From Cellulophaga sp. HaHaR_3_176 (GTDB lineage: Bacteria; Bacteroidota; Bacteroidia; Flavobacteriales; Flavobacteriaceae), in NCBI RefSeq assembly GCF_019021925.1, contig NZ_CP058990.1, positions 3,064,001 through 3,128,000 of the forward strand: DNA of 64,000 nucleotides, in the 5' to 3' direction. Below the pieces are notes generated by a model. It saw nothing but the letters and a program-made list of their open reading frames with translations. It had not been told where the DNA came from and did no database searches. The number at the start of each line of letters is the position of its first letter. Position 1 is the first letter of the stretch. The position numbers and the translations under genes are program-made. Positions 7,843 to 17,099 of this stretch are shown piece after piece.

Positions 7843-9741
7843 ATGAGTGACGCCATTAAGCACGAATGCGGAATATCTTTAATACGTTTATTAAAACCGT
7901 TAGAGTATTACGAAAAAAAATACGGTACAGCATTTTACGGAGTAAATAAAATGTATCTAATGATGGAAAAACAGCATAACCGCGGACAAGATGGTGCTGG
8001 GTTTGCAAGTATCAAATTAGATATGGATGCTGGTGAAAGGTATATGAGCAGAGTTCGATCTATAGCTCAACAACCTATACAAGATATTTTTGCCCAAATT
8101 AATGATCGTATAAGTACATCGCTTAAAGAAAACCCTGAATACGAGAACAATGTTGCGTTACAGAAAAAACATATTCCATATATAGGTGAACTTTTATTAG
8201 GACATGTTCGTTATGGTACTTTTGGAAAAAATAGCATTGAAAGTGTTCATCCTTTTTTAAGACAAAATAATTGGATGCACCGTAACCTTATTGTTGCTGG
8301 TAACTTCAACATGACAAATGTTGATGAGTTATTTGATAATTTAATACAAATTGGACAGCATCCTAAAGAGATGGCGGATACTGTTACCGTTATGGAAAAA
8401 ATAGGGCATTTTTTAGATGATGCTGTTTCTAAATTATATAAGCAAATAAAGAAAGAAGGTTTCAACAAACAAGAGGCTTCTCCATTAATTGCAGAAAGAT
8501 TAAATGTTGCTAAAATTTTAAGAAGAGCTGCAAAAAACTGGGATGGTGGTTATGCTATGGCTGGCTTACTAGGCCATGGTGATGCATTTGTGTTACGTGA
8601 CCCAGCAGGCATTAGACCAACTTATTATTATCAAGATGATGAAATTGTAGCCATTGCTTCTGAAAGGCCCGCAATACAAACTGTTTTTAATGTAAAATTT
8701 GATGAAGTTAAAGAACTAGACCCTGGTCATGCTATTTTAATTAAAAAAGATGGAACAACTTCTATAAAACAAATATTAGAACCAACTGTACGTAAGGCTT
8801 GTTCTTTTGAACGCATCTACTTTTCAAGAGGTAGTGATAAAGAAATATACCAAGAGCGTAAAGAATTAGGAAGACTTATTTTTCCGAAAATTCTAAAATC
8901 AATTGATGAAGATATAAAAAACACTGTTTTCTCTTATATACCAAACACTGCTGAAACTTCGTTTTTTGGCATGGTTAAAGAGGCTCAGAACTATATGAAT
9001 AAAAAGAAAGAAGAGCAAATTCTTTCTATAGGTTCAAAAATTACAAAAGAAGAACTTCACGAAATTTTAGATGTTAGACCTAGAATAGAAAAAGTTGCAA
9101 TTAAAGATGCTAAGCTTAGAACATTTATCACTCAAGATAGCGGTAGAGACGATTTAGTAGCTCATGTTTACGACATATCTTACGGATCAGTTAAACCAGG
9201 AGATAACTTAGTTATTATAGATGATAGTATTGTAAGAGGTACTACGCTTAAAAAGAGTATCCTTAAGATATTAGATCGATTATCACCTAAAAAGATTGTC
9301 GTTGTATCTTCTGCACCACAAATTCGATATCCAGATTGTTATGGTATTGATATGGCTAAATTAGAAGACTTTATTGCTTTTAAAGCAGCTTTAGACCTTC
9401 ATAAAGACAAAAACACAATGCATCTTGTTGATGATATTTACAAAAAGTGTTTATCACAAGTAGATTCACATGACAAAGATGTTATAAATTATGTAAAAGA
9501 TTTTTACACACCTTTTAGCGCTGACGAAATTTCTGACAAAATTGGAGAGCTATTAAGCTCTTCTGAAATTAATGCTGAAGTTCAAATTATTTATCAAACA
9601 ATTTCTAATCTTCACATTGCATGTCCTAAAAACCTTGGTGACTGGTACTTTACAGGAGATTATCCAACACCAGGAGGTAATAGAGTTGTGAATAGAGCAT
9701 TTATAAATTTCTATGAAGGTAAAAACGAAAGAGCTTACTAA
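7843..9741 (+). CDS. Amidophosphoribosyltransferase, long form
   Basis: PurF-type enzyme that makes phosphoribosylamine from PRPP and glutamine. The glutaminase nucleophile is expected to be Cys9 (HECGISLIRLL), exposed by removal of an eight-residue propeptide. Other Ntn-domain landmarks are QHNRGQDGAGFAS, GHVRYGTFG and RDPAGIRPTYY. The phosphoribosyltransferase loop is VIIDDSIVRGTT near residue 460. At 632 residues it is more than 100 longer than a standard PurF of about 500. The extra length lies around residues 60-110 and 170-215 and in the C-terminal part. I leave the symbol blank because a canonical purF may exist elsewhere in the genome. Confidence 0.92.
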   Translation: MSDAIKHECGISLIRLLKPLEYYEKKYGTAFYGVNKMYLMMEKQHNRGQDGAGFASIKLDMDAGERYMSRVRSIAQQPIQDIFAQINDRISTSLKENPEYENNVALQKKHIPYIGELLLGHVRYGTFGKNSIESVHPFLRQNNWMHRNLIVAGNFNMTNVDELFDNLIQIGQHPKEMADTVTVMEKIGHFLDDAVSKLYKQIKKEGFNKQEASPLIAERLNVAKILRRAAKNWDGGYAMAGLLGHGDAFVLRDPAGIRPTYYYQDDEIVAIASERPAIQTVFNVKFDEVKELDPGHAILIKKDGTTSIKQILEPTVRKACSFERIYFSRGSDKEIYQERKELGRLIFPKILKSIDEDIKNTVFSYIPNTAETSFFGMVKEAQNYMNKKKEEQILSIGSKITKEELHEILDVRPRIEKVAIKDAKLRTFITQDSGRDDLVAHVYDISYGSVKPGDNLVIIDDSIVRGTTLKKSILKILDRLSPKKIVVVSSAPQIRYPDCYGIDMAKLEDFIAFKAALDLHKDKNTMHLVDDIYKKCLSQVDSHDKDVINYVKDFYTPFSADEISDKIGELLSSSEINAEVQIIYQTISNLHIACPKNLGDWYFTGDYPTPGGNRVVNRAFINFYEGKNERAY

Positions 9742-9843
9742 TTTGTAGCGAAAAAAGACTGAATAAGTGTATTTTGTCGATTATTCTTACATTTTATCGG
9801 GTATTTAGTCATTTCAACTAAAGCAAGAGTAGATTTAGGCTTG

Positions 9844-9912
9844 CCATAGCATAAGTAGGTTAAGTTCATGGTAAGATTTGGGGAAAAAGGTGGAGTTTTA
9901 CTCCGCCTTTTT
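9844..9912 (+). ncRNA. Small RNA gene, tandem copy 1 of 3
   Basis: The unit opens with a short hairpin, CCAT...ATGG, enclosing the conserved string GCATAAGTAGGTTAAGTT. It continues with TAAGATTTGGGG and ends in the terminator stem GGTGGAG/CTCCGCC plus five T. A -7-like box TAGATTTA (9830-9837) lies seven bases before the first C, at nearly the same distance as the boxes of copies 2 and 3. There is no open frame. The conserved core, individual terminators and the same placement in three copies support a transcribed RNA. I cannot assign it to a named family. Confidence 0.75.
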
Positions 9913-10147
9913 ATTTATATAATATTTTTCTTACAAAATATCCTAATCCTTTTTTAGTATTCAAATTCAACAACAAGTTTTTAACTTTCGTTCTGAAAAA
10001 TAGTTTTACATTTTAAAATTGTTGATCTACAGCAATAAACATTTCAATTATTTAAACCATAATTAAGTCTAGAAAAAGAGAAAAGAGTATTTCAACTTAT
10101 TAACTCGGTTTTGGTCTAAAAAATATACCAATATCTATCTTAAGTAT

Positions 10148-10155
10148 TACTTTTG
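10148..10155 (+). promoter_or_regulatory. -7 box of small RNA copy 2
   Basis: TACTTTTG is an exact TAnnTTTG match, six bases before the conserved CCATAG start of the RNA unit. The equivalent boxes of copies 1 and 3 are TAGATTTA and TAACTTAG, each one mismatch from consensus. No -33 TTG at standard spacing is seen. Confidence 0.55.
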
Positions 10156-10160
10156 GATGA

Positions 10161-10230
10161 CCATAGCATAAGTAGGTTAAGTTCATGGTAAGATTTGGGG
10201 GAAAAAGGCGGAGTTGTACTCCGCCTTTTT
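10161..10230 (+). ncRNA. Small RNA gene, tandem copy 2 of 3
   Basis: Identical to copy 1 across the whole core from CCATAG through GGTAAGATTTGGGG. The terminator stem is the perfectly paired GGCGGAG/CTCCGCC with a five-base loop and a T-run. It has the best -7 box of the three (TACTTTTG at 10148-10155). The spacers on both sides are not conserved with those of copy 1, so the RNA unit itself is under constraint. Confidence 0.77.
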
Positions 10231-10364
10231 CATTTCTGATAATCAATATGTTAACACTAAAAAAAAGTGTTTCTTACACAAGCCTATTAATAAATAATGC
10301 ATTTTGTCGATAAAAAGTGTAACTTTCTTTTGATATTTCTCACAATACCAGTAACTTAGCAGAG

Positions 10365-10436
10365 CCATAGCATAAGTAGGTTAAGTTTATGGTAAGATTT
10401 GGGATGAAAAGGATGGAGACTTCTCCATCCTTTTCT
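10365..10436 (+). ncRNA. Small RNA gene, tandem copy 3 of 3
   Basis: The most diverged copy. The core changes at one base (C to T after TTAAGTT), which turns the opening stem from CCAT/ATGG into the longer CCATA/TATGG. The terminator stem becomes GGATGGAG/CTCCATCC, again perfectly paired, so its bases changed on both arms compared with copy 2. These paired changes are what a functional RNA structure predicts. A -7-like box TAACTTAG lies at 10352-10359. Confidence 0.77.
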
Positions 10437-10448
10437 ATTTTATAGAAA

Positions 10449-10488
10449 CAAAAAGCCCGTTAGAAGTAATCTTCTAACGGGCTTTTTT
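10449..10488. terminator. Bidirectional terminator at the end of the superoxide dismutase gene
   Basis: A 14-pair perfect stem (AAGCCCGTTAGAAG with CTTCTAACGGGCTT) around TAAT, with an A-run on one side and T-run on the other. It ends the leftward sod transcript and would also stop any read-through from the small RNA array. Confidence 0.93.
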
Positions 10489-10518
10489 ATTGAAAAGAAT
10501 GTAACGTAATATTACCTC

Positions 10519-11127
10519 TTATTTATTATCAGCATATAATGCAGAAACCTTTTCCCAGTTAATTACATTAAAAAATGCATTAATGTAATCTGGTCTTCTG
10601 TTTTGGTAGTTTAAATAGTAAGCATGTTCCCAAACATCTAAACCTAAAATAGGAAAACCACCACAACCTGTACCAGGCATTAATGGGTTATCTTGGTTTG
10701 GAGTAGAACAAACCTCTACCTTACCACCTTTATGTACACAAAGCCAAGCCCAACCAGAACCAAATCTTGTTCCTGCTGCTTTAGAAAATGCATCTTTAAA
10801 AGCTTCGAAAGATCCGAAAGCTGCATCAATTGCTGAAGCTAACTCACCTGAAGGAGTTCCTCCTCCGTTTGGAGACATTACTTCCCAAAATAATGAGTGA
10901 TTGTAGAAACCACCACCGTTATTTCGAACAGCATTATTACTCATATCTAAATTTTCTAAAATAGCGTCGATAGATTTATTTTCTAAATCTGTACCCGCAA
11001 TAGCATTATTTAAATTTGTTGTATAACCGTTATGGTGTTTTGTATGGTGAATTTCCATAGTGCGAGCATCTACATTAGGTTCTAGTGCATCGTATGCGTA
11101 TGGTAATTTTGGTAATTCAAAGGCCAT
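10519..11127 (-). CDS. sodA: Superoxide dismutase (Mn/Fe family)
   Basis: Converts superoxide to peroxide and oxygen. The 202-residue protein has all four metal ligands: His27 (MEIHHTKHH), His77 ([10 protein letters not shown]), Asp164 and His168 ([12 protein letters not shown]). The glutamine in the TPNQDNPLM segment (about 145) is the position typical of the manganese form, so the gene is called sodA; a cambialistic enzyme is possible. There is no signal peptide, so it is cytosolic. A minus-strand -7 box TAACTTTG lies at 11163-11170. It is divergent from the AddA-like gene. Confidence 0.95.
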   Translation of the reverse strand: MAFELPKLPYAYDALEPNVDARTMEIHHTKHHNGYTTNLNNAIAGTDLENKSIDAILENLDMSNNAVRNNGGGFYNHSLFWEVMSPNGGGTPSGELASAIDAAFGSFEAFKDAFSKAAGTRFGSGWAWLCVHKGGKVEVCSTPNQDNPLMPGTGCGGFPILGLDVWEHAYYLNYQNRRPDYINAFFNVINWEKVSALYADNK

Positions 11128-11162
11128 AATTATAAGTTTTTAATTAATAAATCGTTGTGTAA

Positions 11163-11170
11163 CAAAGTTA
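11163..11170 (-). promoter_or_regulatory. -7 box for the superoxide dismutase gene
   Basis: On the minus strand the bases read TAACTTTG, an exact TAnnTTTG match about 36 bases upstream of the ATG. No TTG -33 element at standard spacing is visible. Confidence 0.5.
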
Positions 11171-11246
11171 AGACATTCATAAACTAATTACACTAATAAT
11201 TTGTTAAGAACTGTAGAAGATTCCGTAATTTGCAGGTAAAAAGTAG

Positions 11247-14200
11247 GTGCAAAACTCTTCTTACAACATATACAATGCTTCTGCAGGCTCAGGAAAGACT
11301 TACACTTTAGCAAAATCTTACTTGAAAATTATTCTTGCAGGAGATTCAACTGCAAATTATCGTGAAATTCTAGCTATCACATTCACCAACAAGGCAGTGA
11401 ATGAAATGAAAGAGCGTATTTTAGGTAGCTTATTTGAGTTTGGAAATGTAAAAGACATAAAGAATGCACCACCAATGTTTCTGTCTATTTCAGAAGAATT
11501 AAAAATAGAAGGTGCCACACTACAGAAAAGAGCAAAAATTACACTTAAAAAAATCCTTCATAATTATGCTTTTTTTGATGTTTCTACAATTGATAAATTC
11601 ACACACAGGCTTATTCGAACTTTCGCAAAAGATTTAAAACTTCCGCAGAATTTTGAAGTTATTTTAGATACAGATCTTGTACTAAGTGAAGCCGTTGCAA
11701 GGTTGGTAAATAAAGCAGGTACTGATAAAGAATTAACAAAGGTATTAATCGAGTTTGCTTTAGAAAAGGCTGATGATGATAAAAGCTGGGATGTATCTTT
11801 AGATATATTTGACATGGGAAAAGAACTCTTGTTTAAAGAAAAGCATGAGCACCATTTAGAAAATTTAATTCACAAAGAATTATCTGACTTTAATGATTTA
11901 AAAAATCATTTAAAAAAGAAAATCAAAGTAGCTGAAGAAACTCTGAAAAATATGGCATCGGAAGCTTTAGAGTTGATAGCCTCAAATGGTTTAGAATTTA
12001 GTGACTTTAGATCTTCCTATTTTCCAAAATTTATGGCAGATGTAAAAGTCTTAAAAAGTACTGTAAATTTTAATGCCGCTTGGAAGCAAGATTTTGAAAA
12101 CACATCGCTTTACACAAAAACTTGTCCTGAAGATAAAAAGGCATCTATTGATGGTTTACACTCCAGTCTAAACACATCTTTTCAAAGTATAAAAGAAACT
12201 TTTTTTAATTTATCTTTTTTAAAAAACGCTTATAAAAATATTGTCCCTTTTACTGTTTTAAATGCTTTAAAGAAAGAAGTTAAAAATATAGAATTAGAAC
12301 GCGATGAAATTCCCTTATCAACATTTAACTCTATTATTTCAAAAGAAATTAAAAATCAACCTGTACCTTTTATATACGAACGTTTGGGTGAAAAATATCG
12401 TCATTACTTTATTGATGAATTTCAAGACACTTCTGAATTACAGTGGACAAACCTTATACCTTTAATAGGTAATGCTATAGAAAGTAAAGATGAAGTTGGT
12501 AATTCTGGCTCCTTACTTTTGGTAGGAGATGCTAAACAAGCTATTTATCGATGGAGAGGTGGTAAAGCTGAACAATTTTTAGACTTAGTAAATAAACAAA
12601 AGAATCCTTTTTTTATAGAACCTAACGTAGAAAACCTACCATCAAACTACCGAAGTTATGAGGAAGTAATAAAGTTTAATAATGATTTTTTTACAACCTT
12701 AAACGGGCAGTTAAATAATACTACCTACAGCAAATTATTTGAGGAAGGAAATCAACAATTATACAACCACAAAAAAGGTGGTTTTGTACAACTTACATTT
12801 ATAGAGGAAGAAGATAAAAACGGAAATGAACTTTATTGTAATGAAGTTTTACAATCTATTCGATCTATCGAAGAAAATAAACATCCGTTAAGTGATATTT
12901 GTATTCTTGTTCGGAATAAAAAAGACGGCGTATTATTAGCTGATTTTTTAACTGAAAATGATATACCTATTATATCTTCAGAAACCCTACTACTTAAAAG
13001 CAATACAAAAGTTAACTTTTTAATCAATCTTATAAAATATAGCACAACACCTGAAGATTTAGATATTGCCTATCAAATTCTATATTTTTTAAATGGCGAC
13101 AATGAGCAACATCTGCATTCTTACGTCAATAAACATTTAAGGTCTCTTGAAAAGCACCTTTTAAACGATTTTAACTTTAGTATTGCAAAATTAAAACAAC
13201 AATCTGTTTTTGATGGTTTTGAGCAAGCAATAAAATCATTCGACCTTATTAAAGATTCTGATGCTTATGTTACCTATTTACTTGATGAGGTTATAGATGT
13301 AGAGCATAAACAAGGTGTCAGCACATCTTTATTTATTGAATATTGGGAAAAGAAAAGAGATAAACTAAGTATTAGTGCTCCATTATCAATGAATGCTGTA
13401 CAAATAATGACGGTACATAAATCAAAAGGGTTAGAGTTTCCTGTTGTAATTTTCCCTTTTGCTGACTCCTATATATATAAGGATATAAAACCAAAAATGT
13501 GGTTACCTATTAATAAGGAAGAATACAATGATTATAGCGAGGTACTTATCAATAAAAATAAAGAGGTTATAAATTATAGCGAATATGCTGAAGCACTTTT
13601 TGAAGATGAACAACAAAAACTAGAACTAGATTCCTTTAATGTATTATACGTTGCACTCACTAGAGCCGTAAAAGCATTATATATTATTTCTAAAAAAGAT
13701 ATTGATGCAAAATCAAACCCTAAAACAGATTATTACTCTGGTTTATTTATAAAGTATTTAATTGACAAAGGAATGTGGCAGGCAGATAAACTAAATTATG
13801 AGTTTGGTGCCTTTTCGATAAATGATAAGATTAAAGCCCAAAGTAATACACAAGAAACTATTCCTTTTCAATACTCATATAAAGAAAGATCTAGTTTTAA
13901 TATTGTAACAACCGCTGGCACACTTTGGGAAACGACTACTGAAGCTGCTATTAATAAAGGAAACACTATACACCAAATTTTAAGCTTAATAGAAACTAAA
14001 GATGATGTAGAGGGTTGTTTTAAAAAATTAATAAACAATGGCTCTTTAAATGAAGAAGAAGCTGCTACACTAAAAATTAAAATTTTATCTATAATTGAGC
14101 ATCCGAAATTACAAGAGTTATATACTAAGGATATGATTATAAAAAACGAAACAGATATAATCACTAAAAATGGTATAATTTTGCGACCTGATAGAATTGT

Positions 14201-14369
14201 TTTTGATGGCAATAATGCAACCATTATAGATTACAAAACAGGACAAAGAAATATTGCATACAAAGATCAGATAGATTCTTATGCCAATGCACTAGAAGAA
14301 ATGAACTACCATGTTAACGGTAAAATCATCATTTATATAAACGATGTAATAACCCCAGAATTTATTTAA
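11247..14369 (+). CDS. AddA/RecB-like UvrD helicase-nuclease
   Basis: A 1040-residue DNA helicase with a C-terminal nuclease, the likely AddA-type half of a double-strand-break end-processing complex. Walker A is NASAGSGKT at residues 10-18. The DExQ-type Walker B is [14 protein letters not shown] near 388. Late UvrD motifs are [15 protein letters not shown] (about 720) and [14 protein letters not shown] (about 800). The PD-(D/E)xK nuclease signature is RPDRIVFD...TIIDYKTG close to the C-terminus. The start is a GTG, since no in-frame ATG lies before the Walker A. kbl follows four bases after the stop. Its presumed AddB-like partner is at 17100-19826, with kbl and ompA in between. Confidence 0.92.
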   Translation: MQNSSYNIYNASAGSGKTYTLAKSYLKIILAGDSTANYREILAITFTNKAVNEMKERILGSLFEFGNVKDIKNAPPMFLSISEELKIEGATLQKRAKITLKKILHNYAFFDVSTIDKFTHRLIRTFAKDLKLPQNFEVILDTDLVLSEAVARLVNKAGTDKELTKVLIEFALEKADDDKSWDVSLDIFDMGKELLFKEKHEHHLENLIHKELSDFNDLKNHLKKKIKVAEETLKNMASEALELIASNGLEFSDFRSSYFPKFMADVKVLKSTVNFNAAWKQDFENTSLYTKTCPEDKKASIDGLHSSLNTSFQSIKETFFNLSFLKNAYKNIVPFTVLNALKKEVKNIELERDEIPLSTFNSIISKEIKNQPVPFIYERLGEKYRHYFIDEFQDTSELQWTNLIPLIGNAIESKDEVGNSGSLLLVGDAKQAIYRWRGGKAEQFLDLVNKQKNPFFIEPNVENLPSNYRSYEEVIKFNNDFFTTLNGQLNNTTYSKLFEEGNQQLYNHKKGGFVQLTFIEEEDKNGNELYCNEVLQSIRSIEENKHPLSDICILVRNKKDGVLLADFLTENDIPIISSETLLLKSNTKVNFLINLIKYSTTPEDLDIAYQILYFLNGDNEQHLHSYVNKHLRSLEKHLLNDFNFSIAKLKQQSVFDGFEQAIKSFDLIKDSDAYVTYLLDEVIDVEHKQGVSTSLFIEYWEKKRDKLSISAPLSMNAVQIMTVHKSKGLEFPVVIFPFADSYIYKDIKPKMWLPINKEEYNDYSEVLINKNKEVINYSEYAEALFEDEQQKLELDSFNVLYVALTRAVKALYIISKKDIDAKSNPKTDYYSGLFIKYLIDKGMWQADKLNYEFGAFSINDKIKAQSNTQETIPFQYSYKERSSFNIVTTAGTLWETTTEAAINKGNTIHQILSLIETKDDVEGCFKKLINNGSLNEEEAATLKIKILSIIEHPKLQELYTKDMIIKNETDIITKNGIILRPDRIVFDGNNATIIDYKTGQRNIAYKDQIDSYANALEEMNYHVNGKIIIYINDVITPEFI

Positions 14370-14373
14370 AAAT

Positions 14374-15567
14374 ATGTACGGAAAAATAAAAGATTATTTA
14401 GCTGAAGAACTTGAGACAATTAAAGAGTCTGGTTTATTTAAAAAAGAAAGAATAATTACATCACCACAAGATGCTGTAATAAAAATTAGTACTGGTGAAG
14501 AAGTAATAAACTTTTGTGCCAACAATTATTTAGGACTATCATCTCATCCAGATGTTGTGCAAGCAGCTAAAGATGCTTTAGACACACACGGCTTTGGAAT
14601 GTCATCAGTTCGTTTTATTTGTGGTACTCAAGATATTCATAAAACATTAGAACATACTATAGCTGATTTTTATCAAACAGAAGATACTATATTATATGCT
14701 GCTGCTTTTGATGCTAACGGTGGTGTATTTGAGCCCTTACTTTCTGCCGAAGATGCAATAATTTCAGATTCACTTAATCACGCATCTATTATAGACGGTG
14801 TTCGTTTATGTAAGTCAAAACGTTATCGTTATGCAAATAGTGATATGGCAGATTTAGAAAAGCAATTAAAGCAAGCCAATGAAGATGGTGCGCGTTTTAA
14901 AATTATTGTTACCGACGGTGTGTTTTCAATGGATGGTATTTTAGCTCCATTAGATAAGATTTGTGATTTAGCTGACAAATATGATGCACTTGTAATGATA
15001 GATGAATGTCACTCTGCAGGTTTTATAGGAGAAACAGGCAGGGGTACACTTGAAGAAAAAGGTGTAATGGGTAGAATTGATATTATTACAGGCACACTTG
15101 GTAAAGCTTTAGGCGGTGCAATGGGCGGCTATACAACTGGCAAAAAAGAAATTATTGAAATGCTAAGGCAACGATCTAGACCTTATTTGTTCTCAAATTC
15201 TTTAGCCCCTGCAATAGTTGGTGCTTCTATTAAGGTTTTTGACATGCTTAAAACCGATACAACTTTAAGAGATAAACTAGAGGAAAACACTAAATACTTT
15301 AAAAAAGGGATGAAAAATGCCGGTTTTGATATCGTAGAAGGAGATTCTGCTATAGTTCCAGTAATGCTTTACGATGCAAAACTATCACAACAAATGGCCG
15401 ATTTACTTCTAGAAAAAGGCATTTATGTAATAGGCTTCTTTTATCCTGTTGTGCCAAAAGGTAAAGCCAGAATAAGGGTACAACTATCTGCTGCACACAG
15501 CAAAGAGCATTTAGACCACGCCATATCTTCATTTATAGAAGTTGGAAAATTACTTAAAGTCGTTTAA
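14374..15567 (+). CDS. kbl: Glycine C-acetyltransferase (2-amino-3-ketobutyrate CoA ligase)
   Basis: PLP-dependent enzyme that interconverts 2-amino-3-ketobutyrate plus CoA with glycine plus acetyl-CoA in threonine breakdown. The 397 residues are the usual length for Kbl. Landmarks are the N-terminal [14 protein letters not shown], the cofactor aspartate in [10 protein letters not shown], and the PLP lysine in [14 protein letters not shown] near residue 244. It starts four bases after the helicase gene and is probably on the same transcript. The usual partner, threonine dehydrogenase (tdh), is not in the window. Confidence 0.95.
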   Translation: MYGKIKDYLAEELETIKESGLFKKERIITSPQDAVIKISTGEEVINFCANNYLGLSSHPDVVQAAKDALDTHGFGMSSVRFICGTQDIHKTLEHTIADFYQTEDTILYAAAFDANGGVFEPLLSAEDAIISDSLNHASIIDGVRLCKSKRYRYANSDMADLEKQLKQANEDGARFKIIVTDGVFSMDGILAPLDKICDLADKYDALVMIDECHSAGFIGETGRGTLEEKGVMGRIDIITGTLGKALGGAMGGYTTGKKEIIEMLRQRSRPYLFSNSLAPAIVGASIKVFDMLKTDTTLRDKLEENTKYFKKGMKNAGFDIVEGDSAIVPVMLYDAKLSQQMADLLLEKGIYVIGFFYPVVPKGKARIRVQLSAAHSKEHLDHAISSFIEVGKLLKVV

Positions 15568-15617
15568 ATGCGTTATTTTTCTTACGAAACGTGTTAAAAA
15601 AAAATATGAAATTGATT

Positions 15618-15647
15618 TTGTTAATAAATCATAACAACTTACATTTG
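15618..15647 (+). promoter_or_regulatory. Strong Bacteroidota promoter for ompA
   Basis: TTG at 15618-15620 and TACATTTG at 15640-15647 are separated by 19 bases, the ideal TTG-N19-TAnnTTTG arrangement. The leader to the ATG at 15682 is about 28 bases. This is one of the two best promoters in the window and fits a highly expressed porin. Confidence 0.85.
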
Positions 15648-15681
15648 CAGCTAATAAACCCTTAAACTTAAATATTATAAA

Positions 15682-17022
15682 ATGAAACATCTTAGCAAAT
15701 TATTGGTTGTTGTCTTACTTTTCGTAGGATTTAACAGCATTCAAGCGCAAGACGAGAATAACCCATGGCTAGTTGGTTTTGGTGTAAACGCAGTTGATGT
15801 TTACCCAACTAGTGATGTAAGTTCTTTTGGAAATGAATATTTCAACGCTACTGATCACTGGAACATTCTTCCTTCTATTTCTTATGTATCTGTTTCTAGA
15901 TTCGTAGGTGATGGTTTCTCTGTTGGAGCTAGAGGTTCTTTAAATAGAATTGACAAGTTTGGTGATACGTCTGTTGATGATTTATCTTACTACGCTGTTG
16001 ATGGTACTATTAAATACAATATTTTAAAAAATACTGTTGTTGATCCTTTCGTAGAAATCGGTGGTGGTTATACTTGGGTTGATGAGCAAGGTTTTGGTAC
16101 TGCTAACGGTGGTGTTGGTGTAAACTTCTGGTTTACTGAAAACATCGGTTTATCATTACAAACTACTTACAAGCATGCTTTTGAAGATGATGCTGTTAAA
16201 CATTTCCAACATTTAGCTGGTCTTAACATCAAATTTGGTGGTACTGATACAGATGGTGATGGTGTTTATGACAAAGATGATGCTTGTCCAGAAGTTGCTG
16301 GTTTAGAAGCTTTCAACGGATGTCCTGATGCTGATGGTGATGGTATCGAGGATAGCAAAGATGCTTGTCCTAACGAAGCTGGATCTAAAGAAATGAATGG
16401 TTGTCCTGATGCTGACGGTGACGGTGTTGCTGATAAAGATGATGCTTGTCCTTCTGAGGCTGGTACTGCTGCAATGAATGGATGTCCTGATGCTGATGGT
16501 GATGGTGTTGCTGATAAAGATGACGCTTGTCCTTCTGAAGCTGGTCCTGCTGCTAACAAAGGTTGTCCTTACACTGATAAAGATAACGATGGTGTTTTAG
16601 ATAAAGATGATGCTTGTCCAGAAGTTGCTGGTACTGTTGCTAACAAAGGTTGTCCTGAAGTAACTGAAGAAGTTCAGAAGCAATTGAATGACTATGCAAG
16701 AACTATCTTATTTGATACTGGTAAATCTTCTATCAAAGCTGAATCTACTTCAGTTATGGTTGACATTATCACAATCTTAAAAGAATATCCTAATGCTAAA
16801 TTTACAGTAGAAGGTCACACTGATAGCGTTGGTTCTGCTAAATTGAACCAAAGTTTATCTGAATCTCGTGCTCTTTCTGTAAAAGAATTTTTAGTAGAAA
16901 AAGGAATCGAAGAATTTAGATTATCTGCTGTAGGTTACGGTGAAGATAAGCCTATCGCTTCTAACAGTACAAGATCTGGTAGAACACAAAATAGAAGAGT
17001 TGAAATTAACTTGGTAAAGTAA
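15682..17022 (+). CDS. OmpA-family outer membrane protein with thrombospondin type-3 repeats
   Basis: A 446-residue OprF/OmpA-type protein. A signal peptide covers about residues 1-22 (ends SIQAQ). An eight-stranded-type barrel fills about 23-185. A calcium-binding repeat stretch at about 190-335 repeats D-x-D-G-D-G-V-x-D-x-x-D-x-C-P every 27 residues. The peptidoglycan-binding OmpA domain follows at about 340-446 ([16 protein letters not shown] and the closing NRRVEINLV). It anchors the outer membrane to the cell wall. It has its own strong promoter and terminator. Codon choice is narrow (GGT, GCT, GAT), typical of abundant proteins. Confidence 0.95.
   Translation: MKHLSKLLVVVLLFVGFNSIQAQDENNPWLVGFGVNAVDVYPTSDVSSFGNEYFNATDHWNILPSISYVSVSRFVGDGFSVGARGSLNRIDKFGDTSVDDLSYYAVDGTIKYNILKNTVVDPFVEIGGGYTWVDEQGFGTANGGVGVNFWFTENIGLSLQTTYKHAFEDDAVKHFQHLAGLNIKFGGTDTDGDGVYDKDDACPEVAGLEAFNGCPDADGDGIEDSKDACPNEAGSKEMNGCPDADGDGVADKDDACPSEAGTAAMNGCPDADGDGVADKDDACPSEAGPAANKGCPYTDKDNDGVLDKDDACPEVAGTVANKGCPEVTEEVQKQLNDYARTILFDTGKSSIKAESTSVMVDIITILKEYPNAKFTVEGHTDSVGSAKLNQSLSESRALSVKEFLVEKGIEEFRLSAVGYGEDKPIASNSTRSGRTQNRRVEINLVK
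16246..16668 (+). repeat. 81-bp tandem coding repeats inside ompA
   Basis: The string TGTCCTGATGCTGATGGTGA or a close variant recurs at 16321, 16402 and 16483, with a diverged copy at 16564, each exactly 81 bases (27 codons) apart. The copies encode the calcium-binding thrombospondin type-3 units. The near identity of the middle copies at DNA level suggests recent duplication or gene conversion. Confidence 0.85.
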
Positions 17023-17059
17023 TTAGTACTTACTAAAGATTAAATTCAAAATTATATTT

Positions 17060-17088
17060 AAAAGCTCCGCAATTGCGGAGCTTTTTTT
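17060..17088 (+). terminator. ompA terminator
   Basis: AAAGCTCCGCAA and TTGCGGAGCTTT form a self-complementary stem followed by seven T, 38 bases after the ompA stop. The next gene starts at 17100, immediately after it. Confidence 0.9.
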
Positions 17089-17099
17089 ATTTTTATACT

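Larger units (their letters stand above)
9742..10518. other. 777-base gene-free region carrying three small-RNA genes
   Basis: No protein frame of credible length exists here. The region contains three rightward copies of a unit of about 70 bases (separate entries at 9844, 10161 and 10365), spaced 317 and 204 bases apart. The AT-rich spacers between them are largely unrelated. An 11-base string, ATTTTGTCGAT, occurs at 9771-9781 and again at 10301-10311, upstream of copies 1 and 3. The region ends at the superoxide dismutase terminator (10449-10488). Confidence 0.85.

Noticed and set aside
13868..14224. 118-residue minus-strand frame inside the AddA-like gene
   Set aside because: It lies fully within conserved nuclease-domain codons of the sense gene, has no neighbours on its strand and no recognisable motif.
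16266..16559. Long open frame opposite the ompA repeats, coding a repetitive Ala/Ser/Pro-rich peptide
   Set aside because: It is the mirror of the 81-bp repeat codons (GGT, GAT, GCT read backwards). It has no promoter, and its repetitiveness comes from the sense strand.
17073..17099. Earlier in-frame start for the AddB-like gene
   Set aside because: It would begin inside the ompA terminator stem, and the nine added residues are encoded by the T-run. The ATG at 17100 is more credible.
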